From Pelomonas sp. Root1444 (GTDB taxonomy: Bacteria; Pseudomonadota; Gammaproteobacteria; Burkholderiales; Burkholderiaceae_C): 64,000 bases of DNA. Shown piece after piece: positions 38,275 to 46,494 of the stretch. The notes beneath the pieces were generated by a model. That model ran no database searches. It was not told the DNA's origin and saw only the letters and a program-made list of their open reading frames with translations. The DNA is taken from NCBI RefSeq assembly GCF_001426885.1, contig NZ_LMFP01000008.1:76220-140219 (forward strand), in the 5' to 3' direction. How positions within the stretch are numbered: the stretch's first letter is position 1; every line of letters starts with the position of its first letter. A program made the position numbers and the translations under genes.

Positions 38275-39395
38275 AACAGCGTCGCCAGCCGCCGCACGGC
38301 GTCCTCTGACTGGGCGCGGTCGGGCCGCAGGTCGTCGCTGCCGAAGTCGTGTTCGCCCATGGCGGCGATGAGCAGGCCGTCGCGGCGCGGCAGCGCGACG
38401 ACGTTCTGGCCGCGGTAGATCAGCGCGTAGTCCACCTCGGGCTGCGGGATCAGGCGCGCCGTCTGGCCCCGCACCGGCGTCATGCCGGTGTCGCCCAGCA
38501 GTGCGCGCGCGCCGTCGCCGGTGCAGTTGACGACGAGGCGCTCCGGCAGGCGGGCGAAGTCGCGCGGCTGGCGAAACTCGCGCTGCACCAGCTCGCCGCC
38601 ATCGCGCGCGAAGTCGTCCAGCAGCAGGCGCTGGTAGGCCGGGATGTTGAACACCAGCTGCGTGAAGCGGCGTGCCTGGCCGGCGCGGAAAGGGTGCTCG
38701 CCCGCCTCCAGCGCCTTGCCGAGCGGGCGCAGGTCGGCGATGCGCGGATGGAGGTCGGGATAGTCCGGTTCGCCGACATGGCCGGGCAGCGCCGTGTCGA
38801 AACCCTCGTTGGACACGACATAGCCGTCATGCCATTCGACCGGCCCGGACGGCAGGCCGAGGTAGCCCTGATGCACCTTGAAGGACGCCCGCGCCATCGC
38901 CTCCCAGCCGGCTGTCCAGGCCTCGCCGGCGTGCTCGCTGGCGACGATGCGCGAGTCCGGCGTCCACAGGCCGGTGGCTGCGGACGAGTGCACGCGCGGC
39001 GGGCGGTCCTTGGCATACAGGCGCACCTTGAAGCCGGCCTGCTGGGCCGTGCGCGCGGTCGTCAGGCCGATGGCGCCGCAGCCGATGACGGCAATGCGCT
39101 CGCCAGGCTTGGCGGCGGCCTGCACCAGCGCGAGCGCCCGCTGCGCCGAGCCCCACGACAGCGACCACCCGCTGCCGCCATGGCCATAGTGGTGGACGAG
39201 CGTCTTGCCGAAGCGGCGCTCGGCCTCGATGCGCGGCCCCTGGGCCCGGAAAGGGCGGATGCCGACGGCGATGTCGATGATGCGGTCGGGGCTGACCCGC
39301 ATCGCGGCGGGTGCGCGTGGTGGTGCGAAGTCCAGCGCGGCGGCAGGCAGGGCGAGGGCGGCTCCGCCCGCCGCGAGCAGGTGGCGTCTTTGCAT
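38271..39395 (-). CDS. D-amino-acid-oxidase-like flavoprotein, circularly permuted, Tat signal
   Basis: 374-aa FAD oxidoreductase. The N-terminus 'MQRRHLLAAGGAALALPAAA' looks like a Tat signal, so export is likely. Motifs found at the C-terminus of classical D-amino-acid oxidases come first: 'GIRPFRAQGPRIE' (45-57, with the substrate-binding Arg) and 'HHYGHGGSGWSLSWG' (68-82). The FAD Rossmann loop 'VIGCGAIGLTTA' (103-114) and 'ATGLWTP' (140-146) follow, then 'VRGQTARL' (308-315) and 'ALPRRDG' (334-340). The order is thus a circular permutation of the family. It starts 5 bases after the M56-S11 gene, so they share a transcript. Expected chemistry is D-amino acid to keto acid, ammonia and peroxide; substrate unknown. 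Confidence 0.8.
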   Translation of the reverse strand: MQRRHLLAAGGAALALPAAALDFAPPRAPAAMRVSPDRIIDIAVGIRPFRAQGPRIEAERRFGKTLVHHYGHGGSGWSLSWGSAQRALALVQAAAKPGERIAVIGCGAIGLTTARTAQQAGFKVRLYAKDRPPRVHSSAATGLWTPDSRIVASEHAGEAWTAGWEAMARASFKVHQGYLGLPSGPVEWHDGYVVSNEGFDTALPGHVGEPDYPDLHPRIADLRPLGKALEAGEHPFRAGQARRFTQLVFNIPAYQRLLLDDFARDGGELVQREFRQPRDFARLPERLVVNCTGDGARALLGDTGMTPVRGQTARLIPQPEVDYALIYRGQNVVALPRRDGLLIAAMGEHDFGSDDLRPDRAQSEDAVRRLATLF

Positions 39396-39400
39396 GGTGG

Positions 39401-41140
39401 TCAGTCGATGCGTCGGGCCAGCGACTTGCGGATCAGCGCGGCGTCGCGCAGGCGGTTGGCCGAGCCGTCGGCGTCCAGCAGCACCACGGTGACCGGGCGC
39501 TTGCCGTTCATGATGCGCATCGCCAGGCAGCGGCCGGCCTCCTCGGTGTAGCCGGTCTTGGAGACGCGGATGTTCCAGCCCTTGGCGCCCACCAGGCGGT
39601 TGGTGTTGCGGATCTCGCGCTGCCGGCCGTCCACCGGCACCTTGGCCTTCTTGACGCTGGTGATGCGCTCGATCTCGCCGTAGCGCGCCGCGGCCGCGGT
39701 GATGGCGGCCATCTCGGTGGCGGTCGAGGTGTTGGACGGTGACAGGCCCGTCGGCTCGGCGATGGACGTGCGGCTCAGGCCCAGCGCGCGGATCTTGGCG
39801 TTCACGGCCTTCACGAAGCCCGCCTCGCCCCCGGGGAAGGTGCGCGCCAGCGCCGCGGCGGCGCGGTTCTCCGACGCCATCAACGCCATCTCCAGCGCCG
39901 CCTGGCGCGACATCTGCGTGCCCACGCGCACGCGGGAGCGGCTGTGCTTGAGCGTGTCGACGTCGTCGTCGGTGATGCGCAGCTTCTCGTTCGGGTCCAG
40001 CTTGGCGTCCAGCACGACCATGGCGGTCAGCAGCTTGGTCAGCGAGGCGATGGGCACGACCGCATCGGCGTTGCGCGCCATCAGCACCTTGCCGGTGGCG
40101 TCGTCGATGACGACGACGTGCTTGGCATTGACCGGCAGGCGCAGCTGCTGGGCCGGCGACGCATCGGCCGGCGTCGCTCCGGTGGCCGTGGCCGTGACGG
40201 CGGTGGGCTCGGGTGCGTCGGGCTTGTCGCGGCCCTTGGCCTGCACGACGAAGCTGGTCGCTGCGATCAGCAGGGCCGGCAGGGCCAGCTTCCAGCCGGT
40301 GGCCTGCGGCTTGGGCGCCAGCAGGCGCTCGATGCGGCGCAGCAGGTCGCCGCCGCCGGCAGCCAGCGCGACGGCCGGCGCCGCATGCGGCTGCAACTCG
40401 CTGAGCGCATGCAGGGCCAGCGCCAGGCGGCGTGAATCGCCCAGCAGCGCCGCCGAGATCTCGTCGGCCACCAGCTCCCGCTCGGCGCGCATGCGGGCCG
40501 ACAGCCACCAGACGACCGGATGGAAGAAGAACAGTGCCTCCACCGCGCTCTGCAGCAGGTTGGCGAGGTAGTCCCAGCGCCGCACATGGGCCAGCTCGTG
40601 CGCCAGCAGCGCTTCGAGCAGGTCCACCGGCAGGCGGCTCAGCAGCGCGGCGGGCAACAGCACGCAGGGCCTGAGCATGCCGACGGTGATGGGGCCGGCC
40701 AGTTCGGGCAGCAGGCGCAGGCCGACCGCGCGACGCAGGCCCAGGCCGCGCGCCAGCCCGTCCAATCGCGCCTGCCACTGCGCCGGCGCCGGCGTGCTGC
40801 GCCGCCGCGCACGGTGCACCCAGGCCAGGCCGAGTGCCAGCCGCGCCAGCATCAGCCCGGTGCCCAGGGCCCAGGCGGTGACCAGGGCTGGCAGCTGTTC
40901 GAGGACCGCCGGCAGCTCGCCGGTGAACTCGACATCCGCCGGCGCGAGGTCCAGGCACTGCGCCAGCGGCAAGCCCAGGCACAGCCCCAGGCTGGCCGCG
41001 CAGACGGCATAGCGCCAGCGCGCCGAGGCGCCGCGCAGCAGGCCCAGCAGCAGTGCCGCGCCAGCGCCGATGACGGCGCCCTGCCAGACGAAATTCAACA
41101 GCGCCCAGCCCCAGGCGTTCATCGCAAATTCAAGGCTCAT
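39401..41140 (-). CDS. BlaR1-like M56 metalloprotease fused to an S11 penicillin-binding domain
   Basis: 579-aa two-part protein. Residues 1-300 form an M56 membrane protease: hydrophobic spans at roughly 10-35, 42-62, 83-110 and 283-300, with the zinc motif HELAH at 181-185 and 'ERELVADE' at 220-227. Residues 335-579 match PBP7/8-type D,D-endopeptidases of family S11: SLTK (366-369), SEN (423-425), KTG (528-530) and the PBP7-like 'SKTGYTEEAGRCLAMRIMNG'. A Thr/Ala/Pro linker joins them. In BlaR1/MecR1 the same position holds a class D beta-lactamase-like sensor. It overlaps the BlaI-type repressor stop (ATGA), as blaR1 and blaI genes usually neighbour each other. Sensing of beta-lactams or muropeptides is inferred. 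Confidence 0.88.
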   Translation of the reverse strand: MSLEFAMNAWGWALLNFVWQGAVIGAGAALLLGLLRGASARWRYAVCAASLGLCLGLPLAQCLDLAPADVEFTGELPAVLEQLPALVTAWALGTGLMLARLALGLAWVHRARRRSTPAPAQWQARLDGLARGLGLRRAVGLRLLPELAGPITVGMLRPCVLLPAALLSRLPVDLLEALLAHELAHVRRWDYLANLLQSAVEALFFFHPVVWWLSARMRAERELVADEISAALLGDSRRLALALHALSELQPHAAPAVALAAGGGDLLRRIERLLAPKPQATGWKLALPALLIAATSFVVQAKGRDKPDAPEPTAVTATATGATPADASPAQQLRLPVNAKHVVVIDDATGKVLMARNADAVVPIASLTKLLTAMVVLDAKLDPNEKLRITDDDVDTLKHSRSRVRVGTQMSRQAALEMALMASENRAAAALARTFPGGEAGFVKAVNAKIRALGLSRTSIAEPTGLSPSNTSTATEMAAITAAAARYGEIERITSVKKAKVPVDGRQREIRNTNRLVGAKGWNIRVSKTGYTEEAGRCLAMRIMNGKRPVTVVLLDADGSANRLRDAALIRKSLARRID

Positions 41141-41529
41141 GCCCCATCTCCGTTCTTGGTCAGCAGCTGGCGGATTTCCGCGCGCTCTTTCGCGCTGACA
41201 TGGTTTTTCAGGGCCGCCAGCACCAGGGCCTTGCCCGAGCCGGCGAAGGCCTTGGCGATGAAGTCCTTGACGAGGGACTGCTGCAGCTTGTCCTGCGCAT
41301 GCACCGGCGCATACAGATGCGGGCGCAGGCTTTCGTCGCGGCTCAGCAGGCCCTTGCCGTGCATGACCTGCAGCTGCCGCAGCACGGTCGCATAGGTCGC
41401 GTCGGGTCGGTCGGGCAGGAGGGCCTCGTGCACGGTCTTGGCGTCGGCGGGGCCCAGGCGCCACAGCACCTGCAGCAGGTCCAGCTCGGCGGCCGTCGGG
41501 CGCGCAGTGGCGGTGGTTCGGGCGTTCAT
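41137..41529 (-). CDS. BlaI/MecI/CopY-family repressor
   Basis: 130-aa winged-helix repressor. 'PTAAELDLLQVLWRLGPADA', 'KTVHEALLPDRPDATYATVL' and 'RQLQVMHGKGLLSRDESLRP' give the classic BlaI DNA-binding domain; the C-terminal half would dimerise. In BlaI systems the partner protease inactivates the repressor by cleavage; the staphylococcal Asn-Phe cut site is not visible here. In-frame ATGs occur at 41559, 41541 and 41529. The last is preferred because the first two overlap the palindromic operator region, but no start has a good Shine-Dalgarno sequence. Confidence 0.88.
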   Translation of the reverse strand: MNARTTATARPTAAELDLLQVLWRLGPADAKTVHEALLPDRPDATYATVLRQLQVMHGKGLLSRDESLRPHLYAPVHAQDKLQQSLVKDFIAKAFAGSGKALVLAALKNHVSAKERAEIRQLLTKNGDGA

Positions 41530-41545
41530 GCTTCGCAGCATAAAC

Positions 41546-41579
41546 GTTCTAGAACACATGGTCTAGAATTTTTATTCTA
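41546..41579. promoter_or_regulatory. Palindromic TCTAGA operator cluster of the BlaI-type operon
   Basis: GTTCTAGAAC at 41546-41555 is a perfect palindrome. GGTCTAGAAT at 41560-41569 repeats its core with centres 14 bp apart. TAGAAT-TTTT-ATTCTA (41564-41579) adds a third symmetric element. AT-rich sequence here stands out from the GC-rich surroundings and includes TAGAAT-like -10 candidates on the minus strand. The position just upstream of the repressor gene suggests autoregulation. Confidence 0.65.
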
Positions 41580-42500
41580 TCGAGCGTCCAGCTCGCGGTG
41601 CCGCTTCAGCACGTGGCCGTGATGGCTGAACTGGCGCGCCAGCATCTCGACGAGATAGACCGAGCGATGCTGGCCGCCGGTGCAGCCGATGGCGACGGTG
41701 AGGTAGCTGCGCTGGTCGGCGGCGAAGTTGGGCAGCCAGCGCGACAGGAAGCCCGCGATCTGGCCCATCATCAGGCCGACCTCCGGCTGCGCCGCCAGAT
41801 AGGCGGCCACCGGCGCATCGCGGCCGGTCAGCGGCCGCAGCTCGCGGTCGTAGTAGGGGTTGGGCAGCACGCGCACATCGAAGACGAAATCCGCGTCGCT
41901 GGGCACGCCATGCTTGAAGGCAAAGCTCTCGAACACCAGCGTCAGCTTGCTGCCGGCGTTCGGACCGACCAGGTCGCCCAGCCAGGCGCGCAACTGGGCG
42001 GGGCGCAGCTGGCTGGTGTCGATGACGGTGGACTCGGCCTTGAGGCCGCCCAGCAGCTCGCGCTCCAGCTGGATGGCGTCGAGCAGCAGGCGGTGGCTGT
42101 CCTCGCTGCCGTCCTGGGCGCGGTCGCCTCGCAGCGGGTGAGGGCGGCGCGTCTCGGAGAAGCGCCGCATCAGCGCTTCGTCGCTGGCATCCAGGAAGAC
42201 CGAACGCACCGACACGCCGCGGGCGCGCAAGTCCTTCAGCAGCGGCAGCATCAGCGGCAGCGAGCCGGCCGAGCGCACGTCCACCGCGATCGCGACGCGG
42301 CGTTCGCCGCGCTGCTGCTCGAGCTGCAGGAAGTCCAGCAGCAGCTCGGCCGGCAGGTTGTCGACGCAGAAGTAGCCGGCGTCCTCCAGCGCATGCATGG
42401 CGACGGACTTGCCGCCGCCGGACATGCCGGTCAGCAGCACCACGTCGCCTTGCAGCTCGGGTTCCGCGCCCATGGGCGCAGCTTCCGCTTCGCGGGTCAT
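41577..42500 (-). CDS. rapZ: RNase adapter / nucleotide-binding protein RapZ
   Basis: 307-aa P-loop protein (GMSGGGKS at 25-32) of the RapZ/YvcJ family, which in enterobacteria guides RNase E to GlmZ and tunes glucosamine-6-phosphate synthesis. '[20 protein letters not shown]', '[20 protein letters not shown]' and '[20 protein letters not shown]' are diagnostic. The start overlaps the recN stop (ATGA). Its end abuts the operator of the BlaI-type operon. Confidence 0.95.
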   Translation of the reverse strand: MTREAEAAPMGAEPELQGDVVLLTGMSGGGKSVAMHALEDAGYFCVDNLPAELLLDFLQLEQQRGERRVAIAVDVRSAGSLPLMLPLLKDLRARGVSVRSVFLDASDEALMRRFSETRRPHPLRGDRAQDGSEDSHRLLLDAIQLERELLGGLKAESTVIDTSQLRPAQLRAWLGDLVGPNAGSKLTLVFESFAFKHGVPSDADFVFDVRVLPNPYYDRELRPLTGRDAPVAAYLAAQPEVGLMMGQIAGFLSRWLPNFAADQRSYLTVAIGCTGGQHRSVYLVEMLARQFSHHGHVLKRHRELDAR

Positions 42501-44206
42501 GACTTGGCCTTCTTCGCCTTGGGCGGGCTGGTCGATGCGGCGAGCATCTCCTCGGCATGGGCGAGGCTCGTGGACGACAGCCGCTCGCCGCCCAGCATGC
42601 GGGCGATCTCGGCGACGCGGGCCTCGCCGGACACCGGCGACACGCGGCTGGCCGTCGCACCGTCCTGCAGGCTCTTGGCGACGACGAGATGGTGGTCGGC
42701 GCAGGCGGCCACCTGCGGCAGGTGGGTGACGGCCAGCACCTGGCGCCGTCCGTCCGCCGCATGGCCCAGCTGCTTCATCAGCCGGCCCACGGTCTCGGCC
42801 ACGGCGCCGCCGATGCCGACGTCGATCTCGTCGAAGATCAGCGTGCCCGGCGCCTGCCCGTTGCCGTTGGCGTTGGCGGCCTGGCTGGCGGTCACGGCGA
42901 TGGCCAGCGCGATGCGCGACAGCTCGCCGCCCGAGGCCACCTTGGCCAGCGGCCGCGGCGTGCTGCCGGCGTGGCCGGCGACGAGGAACTCTGCCGACTC
43001 TGCGCCATAGCTCTGCGGGCCGTCGGTGGGCTGCAGCGCGATGTCGAACTGGCCGCCGGCCATGCCCAGGTGCTGCATCGCGGCAGTGACGGCGGCCGCG
43101 AGCTGCGGGGCGGCCTTCTTGCGCGCGCGGCTGGCGGCCTGGGCTTCGGTGTCGAAGGCCTTGCGTGCGGCGGCCAGCGCGGCCTCTAGCTGCGCCGGGT
43201 CGCTGGCGGCGTCCAACGCGGCCAGTTCGGCGCGCCACTGCGCCAGCAGCGCCGGCAGCTCGTGCGGCTGGCGGCGGTAGCGGCGCGCCAGCGTCATCCA
43301 GGCCGACACGCGTTCGTCCAGCTCGGCCAGGCGGTCGGGGTCGAGGTCGGTCTTGTGCAGGTAGGTCGCCAGCGTGTGGCTGGCGTCCTGCAGCTGGGCC
43401 TGCACGTCGCGCAGCGCCTGCACGGCGGGCAGCAGGCGGGCGTCGTGGTCCAGCACGCGCTCCAGCTGGTCCAGCGCGCCCCCGGCCAGCGACTGCGCGC
43501 TGGGCTCAGCCTCGTCCAGTGCGTCCAGCGCCGACTTGGCCGCGTCGATCAGCGACTGGCCGTGCGACAGCCGTCCGTGCTCGGCGTTCAGCTCCTCCCA
43601 CTCCCCCTCGGCGGGTGCCAGGCCATCCAGCTCGCCGATCTGCCAGGCCAGGCGCTCGCGTTCGCGCAGCGCCTCGGCTTGCAGGCCCTGCGCCTTCTGC
43701 AGCGCCTCGGCCGCCTGCTTCCAGGCGGCATGGGCGCGGGCCAGCGGCGCGGTGTCCAGGCCGGCGAAGCCGTCCAGCAGCTCGCGCACGGCCGCCGGCC
43801 GGGTCAGGCCTTGCCAGGCATGCTGGCCGTGGATGTCGAGCAGGTGGTCGGCCAGCTCGCGCAGCTGCGTCAGCGTGGCCGCGCCGCCGTTGATCCATGC
43901 GCGGCTCTTGCCCGCGGCGTCGATGACGCGGCGCAGCAGCAGCGCGTCGTCCGCGTCGAAGCCGGCTTCGTCTAGCCACGGGCGCAGGTGCGCGGGCGTG
44001 TCGAACTCGGCGGTGATCTCGGCCTTGGCGGCGCCCTCGCGCACCACGCCGGCGTCGCCCCGGCCGCCCAGGGCCAGTTGCAGCGCGTCGATCAGGATGG
44101 ACTTGCCCGCGCCGGTCTCGCCGGTCAACACGGCAAAGCCGGGCTCGAAGGCGAGCTCCAGCGTGGGGACGATGACGAAATCCTTGAGGCTCAGGTGCCG
44201 CAGCAT
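42497..44206 (-). CDS. recN: DNA repair protein RecN
   Basis: 569-aa SMC-like ATPase for double-strand-break repair. Walker A is GETGAGKS (29-36), long coiled-coil arms occupy the middle, and the C-terminal half has '[20 protein letters not shown]' and Walker B '[14 protein letters not shown]'. The N-terminus is '[20 protein letters not shown]'. It lies 10 bases after nadK; nadK-recN order is common. Confidence 0.95.
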   Translation of the reverse strand: MLRHLSLKDFVIVPTLELAFEPGFAVLTGETGAGKSILIDALQLALGGRGDAGVVREGAAKAEITAEFDTPAHLRPWLDEAGFDADDALLLRRVIDAAGKSRAWINGGAATLTQLRELADHLLDIHGQHAWQGLTRPAAVRELLDGFAGLDTAPLARAHAAWKQAAEALQKAQGLQAEALRERERLAWQIGELDGLAPAEGEWEELNAEHGRLSHGQSLIDAAKSALDALDEAEPSAQSLAGGALDQLERVLDHDARLLPAVQALRDVQAQLQDASHTLATYLHKTDLDPDRLAELDERVSAWMTLARRYRRQPHELPALLAQWRAELAALDAASDPAQLEAALAAARKAFDTEAQAASRARKKAAPQLAAAVTAAMQHLGMAGGQFDIALQPTDGPQSYGAESAEFLVAGHAGSTPRPLAKVASGGELSRIALAIAVTASQAANANGNGQAPGTLIFDEIDVGIGGAVAETVGRLMKQLGHAADGRRQVLAVTHLPQVAACADHHLVVAKSLQDGATASRVSPVSGEARVAEIARMLGGERLSSTSLAHAEEMLAASTSPPKAKKAKS

Positions 44207-44216
44207 GGGTCAGGCT

Positions 44217-45083
44217 CTAGACGTACCAACGCAGTTTGCGACGCAGCGTCGCGTAATAGCTCCAGCCCTTGGGGTGCAGGAAGCGCACCTGGTGCTGGCT
44301 GCGCCGCACGGTGATGGTGTCGCCGTGCAGCAGGCTGGCGAGGCTCTGCATGTCGAAGTTCACCGAGGCATCCCGCCCCGCGACGATCTCCATGCGCACC
44401 TCGCCCAGGTCGGGCAGCACGATGGGCCGGTTGGACAGCGTGTGCGGTGCGATCGGCACCATCAGCCAGCCGGCAATGCTGGGGTGCAGGATGGGCCCAC
44501 CGGCAGAGAGTGCGTAAGCCGTGGAGCCCGTCGGCGAAGCCACGATGAGGCCGTCGGCCCGCATGTTGGCGACGAACTGCTCGCCGACCTCGATCTTCAG
44601 CTCCACCATGCCCGACGTCGCGCCGCGGCTCACGACCACGTCGTTCAGCGCCAGGCCGGAGAAGATGGGCTCGCCGTCGCGCCAGACTGCGCCCTCCAGC
44701 ATCGCCCGCGGCTCCACCTCGTAGTCGCCCGCCAGCACCGGCGCCAGCGACTCGCGCCAGCGCTCGATCGGGATGTCGGTGATGAAGCCCAGCCGGCCCT
44801 GGTTGATGCCGACCAGCGGGATGCCGTGGCGGGCCATGTCGCGCGCGAAACCCAGCATCGTGCCGTCGCCGCCGATCACCACCGCCAGGTCGCACTGCCG
44901 GCCCAGTTCGTCGTTGGGCAGCGCCTCGTAGCCGGTCAAGCCGGTGTTCAGCGCGGTGTCCGCTTCGAGCGAGACGTCCAGCCCATGGCTGCACAAAAAT
45001 TGGGCAATCTCCTCCAGCACCGGGCCGATGCCAGGCGCCTGATGCTTGCCCACGATGGCGACATGTCTGAAGCGCTCGGCCAT
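44217..45083 (-). CDS. nadK: NAD kinase
   Basis: 288-aa kinase making NADP. It has '[20 protein letters not shown]', the GGDGT motif at 71-75, '[14 protein letters not shown]', and '[20 protein letters not shown]'. The start at ATG 45083 fits the family; upstream ATGs would run into the hrcA gene. It is divergent from hrcA across 67 bases, an arrangement common in betaproteobacteria. Confidence 0.96.
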   Translation of the reverse strand: MAERFRHVAIVGKHQAPGIGPVLEEIAQFLCSHGLDVSLEADTALNTGLTGYEALPNDELGRQCDLAVVIGGDGTMLGFARDMARHGIPLVGINQGRLGFITDIPIERWRESLAPVLAGDYEVEPRAMLEGAVWRDGEPIFSGLALNDVVVSRGATSGMVELKIEVGEQFVANMRADGLIVASPTGSTAYALSAGGPILHPSIAGWLMVPIAPHTLSNRPIVLPDLGEVRMEIVAGRDASVNFDMQSLASLLHGDTITVRRSQHQVRFLHPKGWSYYATLRRKLRWYV

Positions 45084-45138
45084 GCGGCAAATTACACCAC
45101 ATGGGTATCGCCTCTCCGCCCGGGAAAAGGGGTGTCCA

Positions 45139-45150
45139 TAGAATGCGGAC
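45139..45150 (+). promoter_or_regulatory. Possible -10 box for leaderless hrcA
   Basis: TAGAAT at 45139-45144 lies 6 bases before the hrcA ATG at 45151. With normal -10 to start spacing, transcription would begin on or next to the A of ATG. No CIRCE-type inverted repeat is visible in the nadK-hrcA gap. Confidence 0.45.
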
Positions 45151-46158
45151 ATGCTCGACGAGCGCTCCAAATCCCTGTTGAAGACCCTGGTCGAACGCTA
45201 CATCGCGGACGGGCAGCCGGTCGGCTCGCGCACGCTGTCCAAAGCCTCGGGCCTGGAACTCAGCCCCGCGACCATACGCAACGTGATGGCCGACCTCGAA
45301 GACCTGGGCCTCATCGCCAGCCCGCACACCAGCGCCGGCCGCGTGCCGACCGCGCGCGGCTACCGCCTCTTCGTCGACACCATGTTGACGGCCCAACCCG
45401 GCCTCATCGGCGTCGAGACGGCCCAGCTGCAGCCCGACCAGCCGCAGCGCGTCATCGCCAGCGCGGCGCAGATGCTGTCCAACCTGTCCAGCTTCGTCGG
45501 CGTCGTCACGGCGCCCAAGAAGCCCAGCGTCTTCCATCACATCGAGTTCCTGCGCCTGGGCGAGCGCCGCGTGCTCGTCATCCTGGTCTCGCCCGACGGC
45601 GACGTGCAGAACCGCGTCATCTTCACCGCGCAAGACCTGAGCCAGGGCGAACTCGCCGAGGCCAGCAACCGGCTGAACGCCGGCTACGCCGGCCTGACGC
45701 TGGAGGCCGTGCGCGAGCGCCTGCGCCACGAGGTCGATGAACTGCGCGGCGAGATCGCCGGGCTGATGAGCGCGGCCGTGCAGGTCGGTTCCGAGGCCAT
45801 GGCGCAGCAGGAAGAGCGCGTCGTCGTCTCCGGCGAGCGCAACCTGCTGACCGTGCAGGACTTCAGCCATGACATGGGCAGCTTGCGCCGCCTGTTCGAC
45901 CTCTTCGAGCAGAAGACGCAGCTGATGCGGCTGCTCGACACGTCCAGCCGCGCCGAGGGCGTGCGCATCTACATCGGCGGCGAAAGCCAGGTCGTGCCGT
46001 ACGAGGAGCTGTCCATCGTCAGCGCGCCCTACGAGGTCGACGGCCAGGTCGTCGGCACGCTGGGCGTCATCGGCCCGACGCGCATGGCCTACGACCGCAT
46101 GATCCAGATCGTCGACATCACGTCGCGGATGGTCGGGCAGGCGCTGTCTCAGCGTTGA
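45151..46158 (+). CDS. hrcA: Heat-shock repressor HrcA
   Basis: 335-aa repressor of groE/dnaK-class heat-shock genes through CIRCE sites. The N-terminal winged helix shows '[20 protein letters not shown]' and '[20 protein letters not shown]', and the C-terminus ends with '[20 protein letters not shown]'. There is no Shine-Dalgarno before ATG 45151, consistent with leaderless translation. An 8-bp hairpin overlaps the stop. Confidence 0.95.
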   Translation: MLDERSKSLLKTLVERYIADGQPVGSRTLSKASGLELSPATIRNVMADLEDLGLIASPHTSAGRVPTARGYRLFVDTMLTAQPGLIGVETAQLQPDQPQRVIASAAQMLSNLSSFVGVVTAPKKPSVFHHIEFLRLGERRVLVILVSPDGDVQNRVIFTAQDLSQGELAEASNRLNAGYAGLTLEAVRERLRHEVDELRGEIAGLMSAAVQVGSEAMAQQEERVVVSGERNLLTVQDFSHDMGSLRRLFDLFEQKTQLMRLLDTSSRAEGVRIYIGGESQVVPYEELSIVSAPYEVDGQVVGTLGVIGPTRMAYDRMIQIVDITSRMVGQALSQR

Positions 46159-46169
46159 GCCAACGCTGA
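46149..46169. terminator. Hairpin over the hrcA stop codon
   Basis: TCAGCGTT-GAGCC-AACGCTGA forms a perfect 8-bp stem including the hrcA stop. It has no T-run. TAGAAT at 46171-46176 directly after it is a plausible -10 box for the tRNA-Met gene 18 bases on. Confidence 0.5.
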
Positions 46170-46193
46170 CTAGAATCCGCGCCTCCTCCCCGG

Positions 46194-46270
46194 GGGCCGT
46201 TAGCTCAGTTGGTCAGAGCAGAGGACTCATAATCCTTTGGTCATTGGTTCAAGTCCAATACGGCCTACCA
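46194..46270 (+). tRNA. tRNA-Met, elongator (anticodon CAU)
   Basis: 77-nt cloverleaf beginning GGGCCGT and ending ACGGCCT-A-CCA with encoded CCA; the first pair is G-U. The anticodon loop is CTCATAA on a GAGGA/TCCTT stem. The normal first pair and D-arm are of the elongator rather than the initiator type. The DNA beyond it changes character toward accessory genes. Confidence 0.95.
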
Positions 46271-46494
46271 AAATGCTTAGAAAACAATAAGTTGCCTGCG
46301 ATGGTGGCACCGCCAGCTTGATGCTGGCGCTTGCGTGCCGCGCCTTGTATGAAATGCCCCGCTACCGCCAGGAGCGATACGTGTGTACTGCGGGCTGGCG
46401 GCATGGCGCTTCTGCGCGGGGCTTGATGCGACTGACGAATGGCATCATCGTCCGGGAAAGTCACGGCGAGGCGGTATCACTCCGCCTGCCATGC
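46271..46494. other. Gene-poor stretch between tRNA-Met and iorB
   Basis: 224 bases with an AT-rich start (46271-46295) and a 7-bp hairpin CGCCAGC-TTGAT-GCTGGCG at 46311-46329. Open frames exist on both strands, but they have no convincing start signals or recognisable protein. No copy of the tRNA 3' end or integrase remnant is visible. Confidence 0.5.

Noticed and set aside
41137..41559. Staphylococcal-type Asn-Phe cleavage site in the BlaI-like repressor
   Set aside because: No NF pair occurs in the C-terminal half, so the cleavage position, if any, cannot be named.
45084..45150. CIRCE heat-shock operator upstream of hrcA
   Set aside because: No TTAGCACTC-N9-GAGTGCTAA-type repeat is present in the gap.
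46194..46494. tRNA-Met as an attachment site of an integrated element
   Set aside because: No integrase gene and no second copy of the tRNA 3' end can be found in the window, so an island boundary is not demonstrated.
46318..46494. Short plus-strand reading frame after tRNA-Met as a degraded gene
   Set aside because: It continues antisense into iorB and has no start signal or family resemblance.
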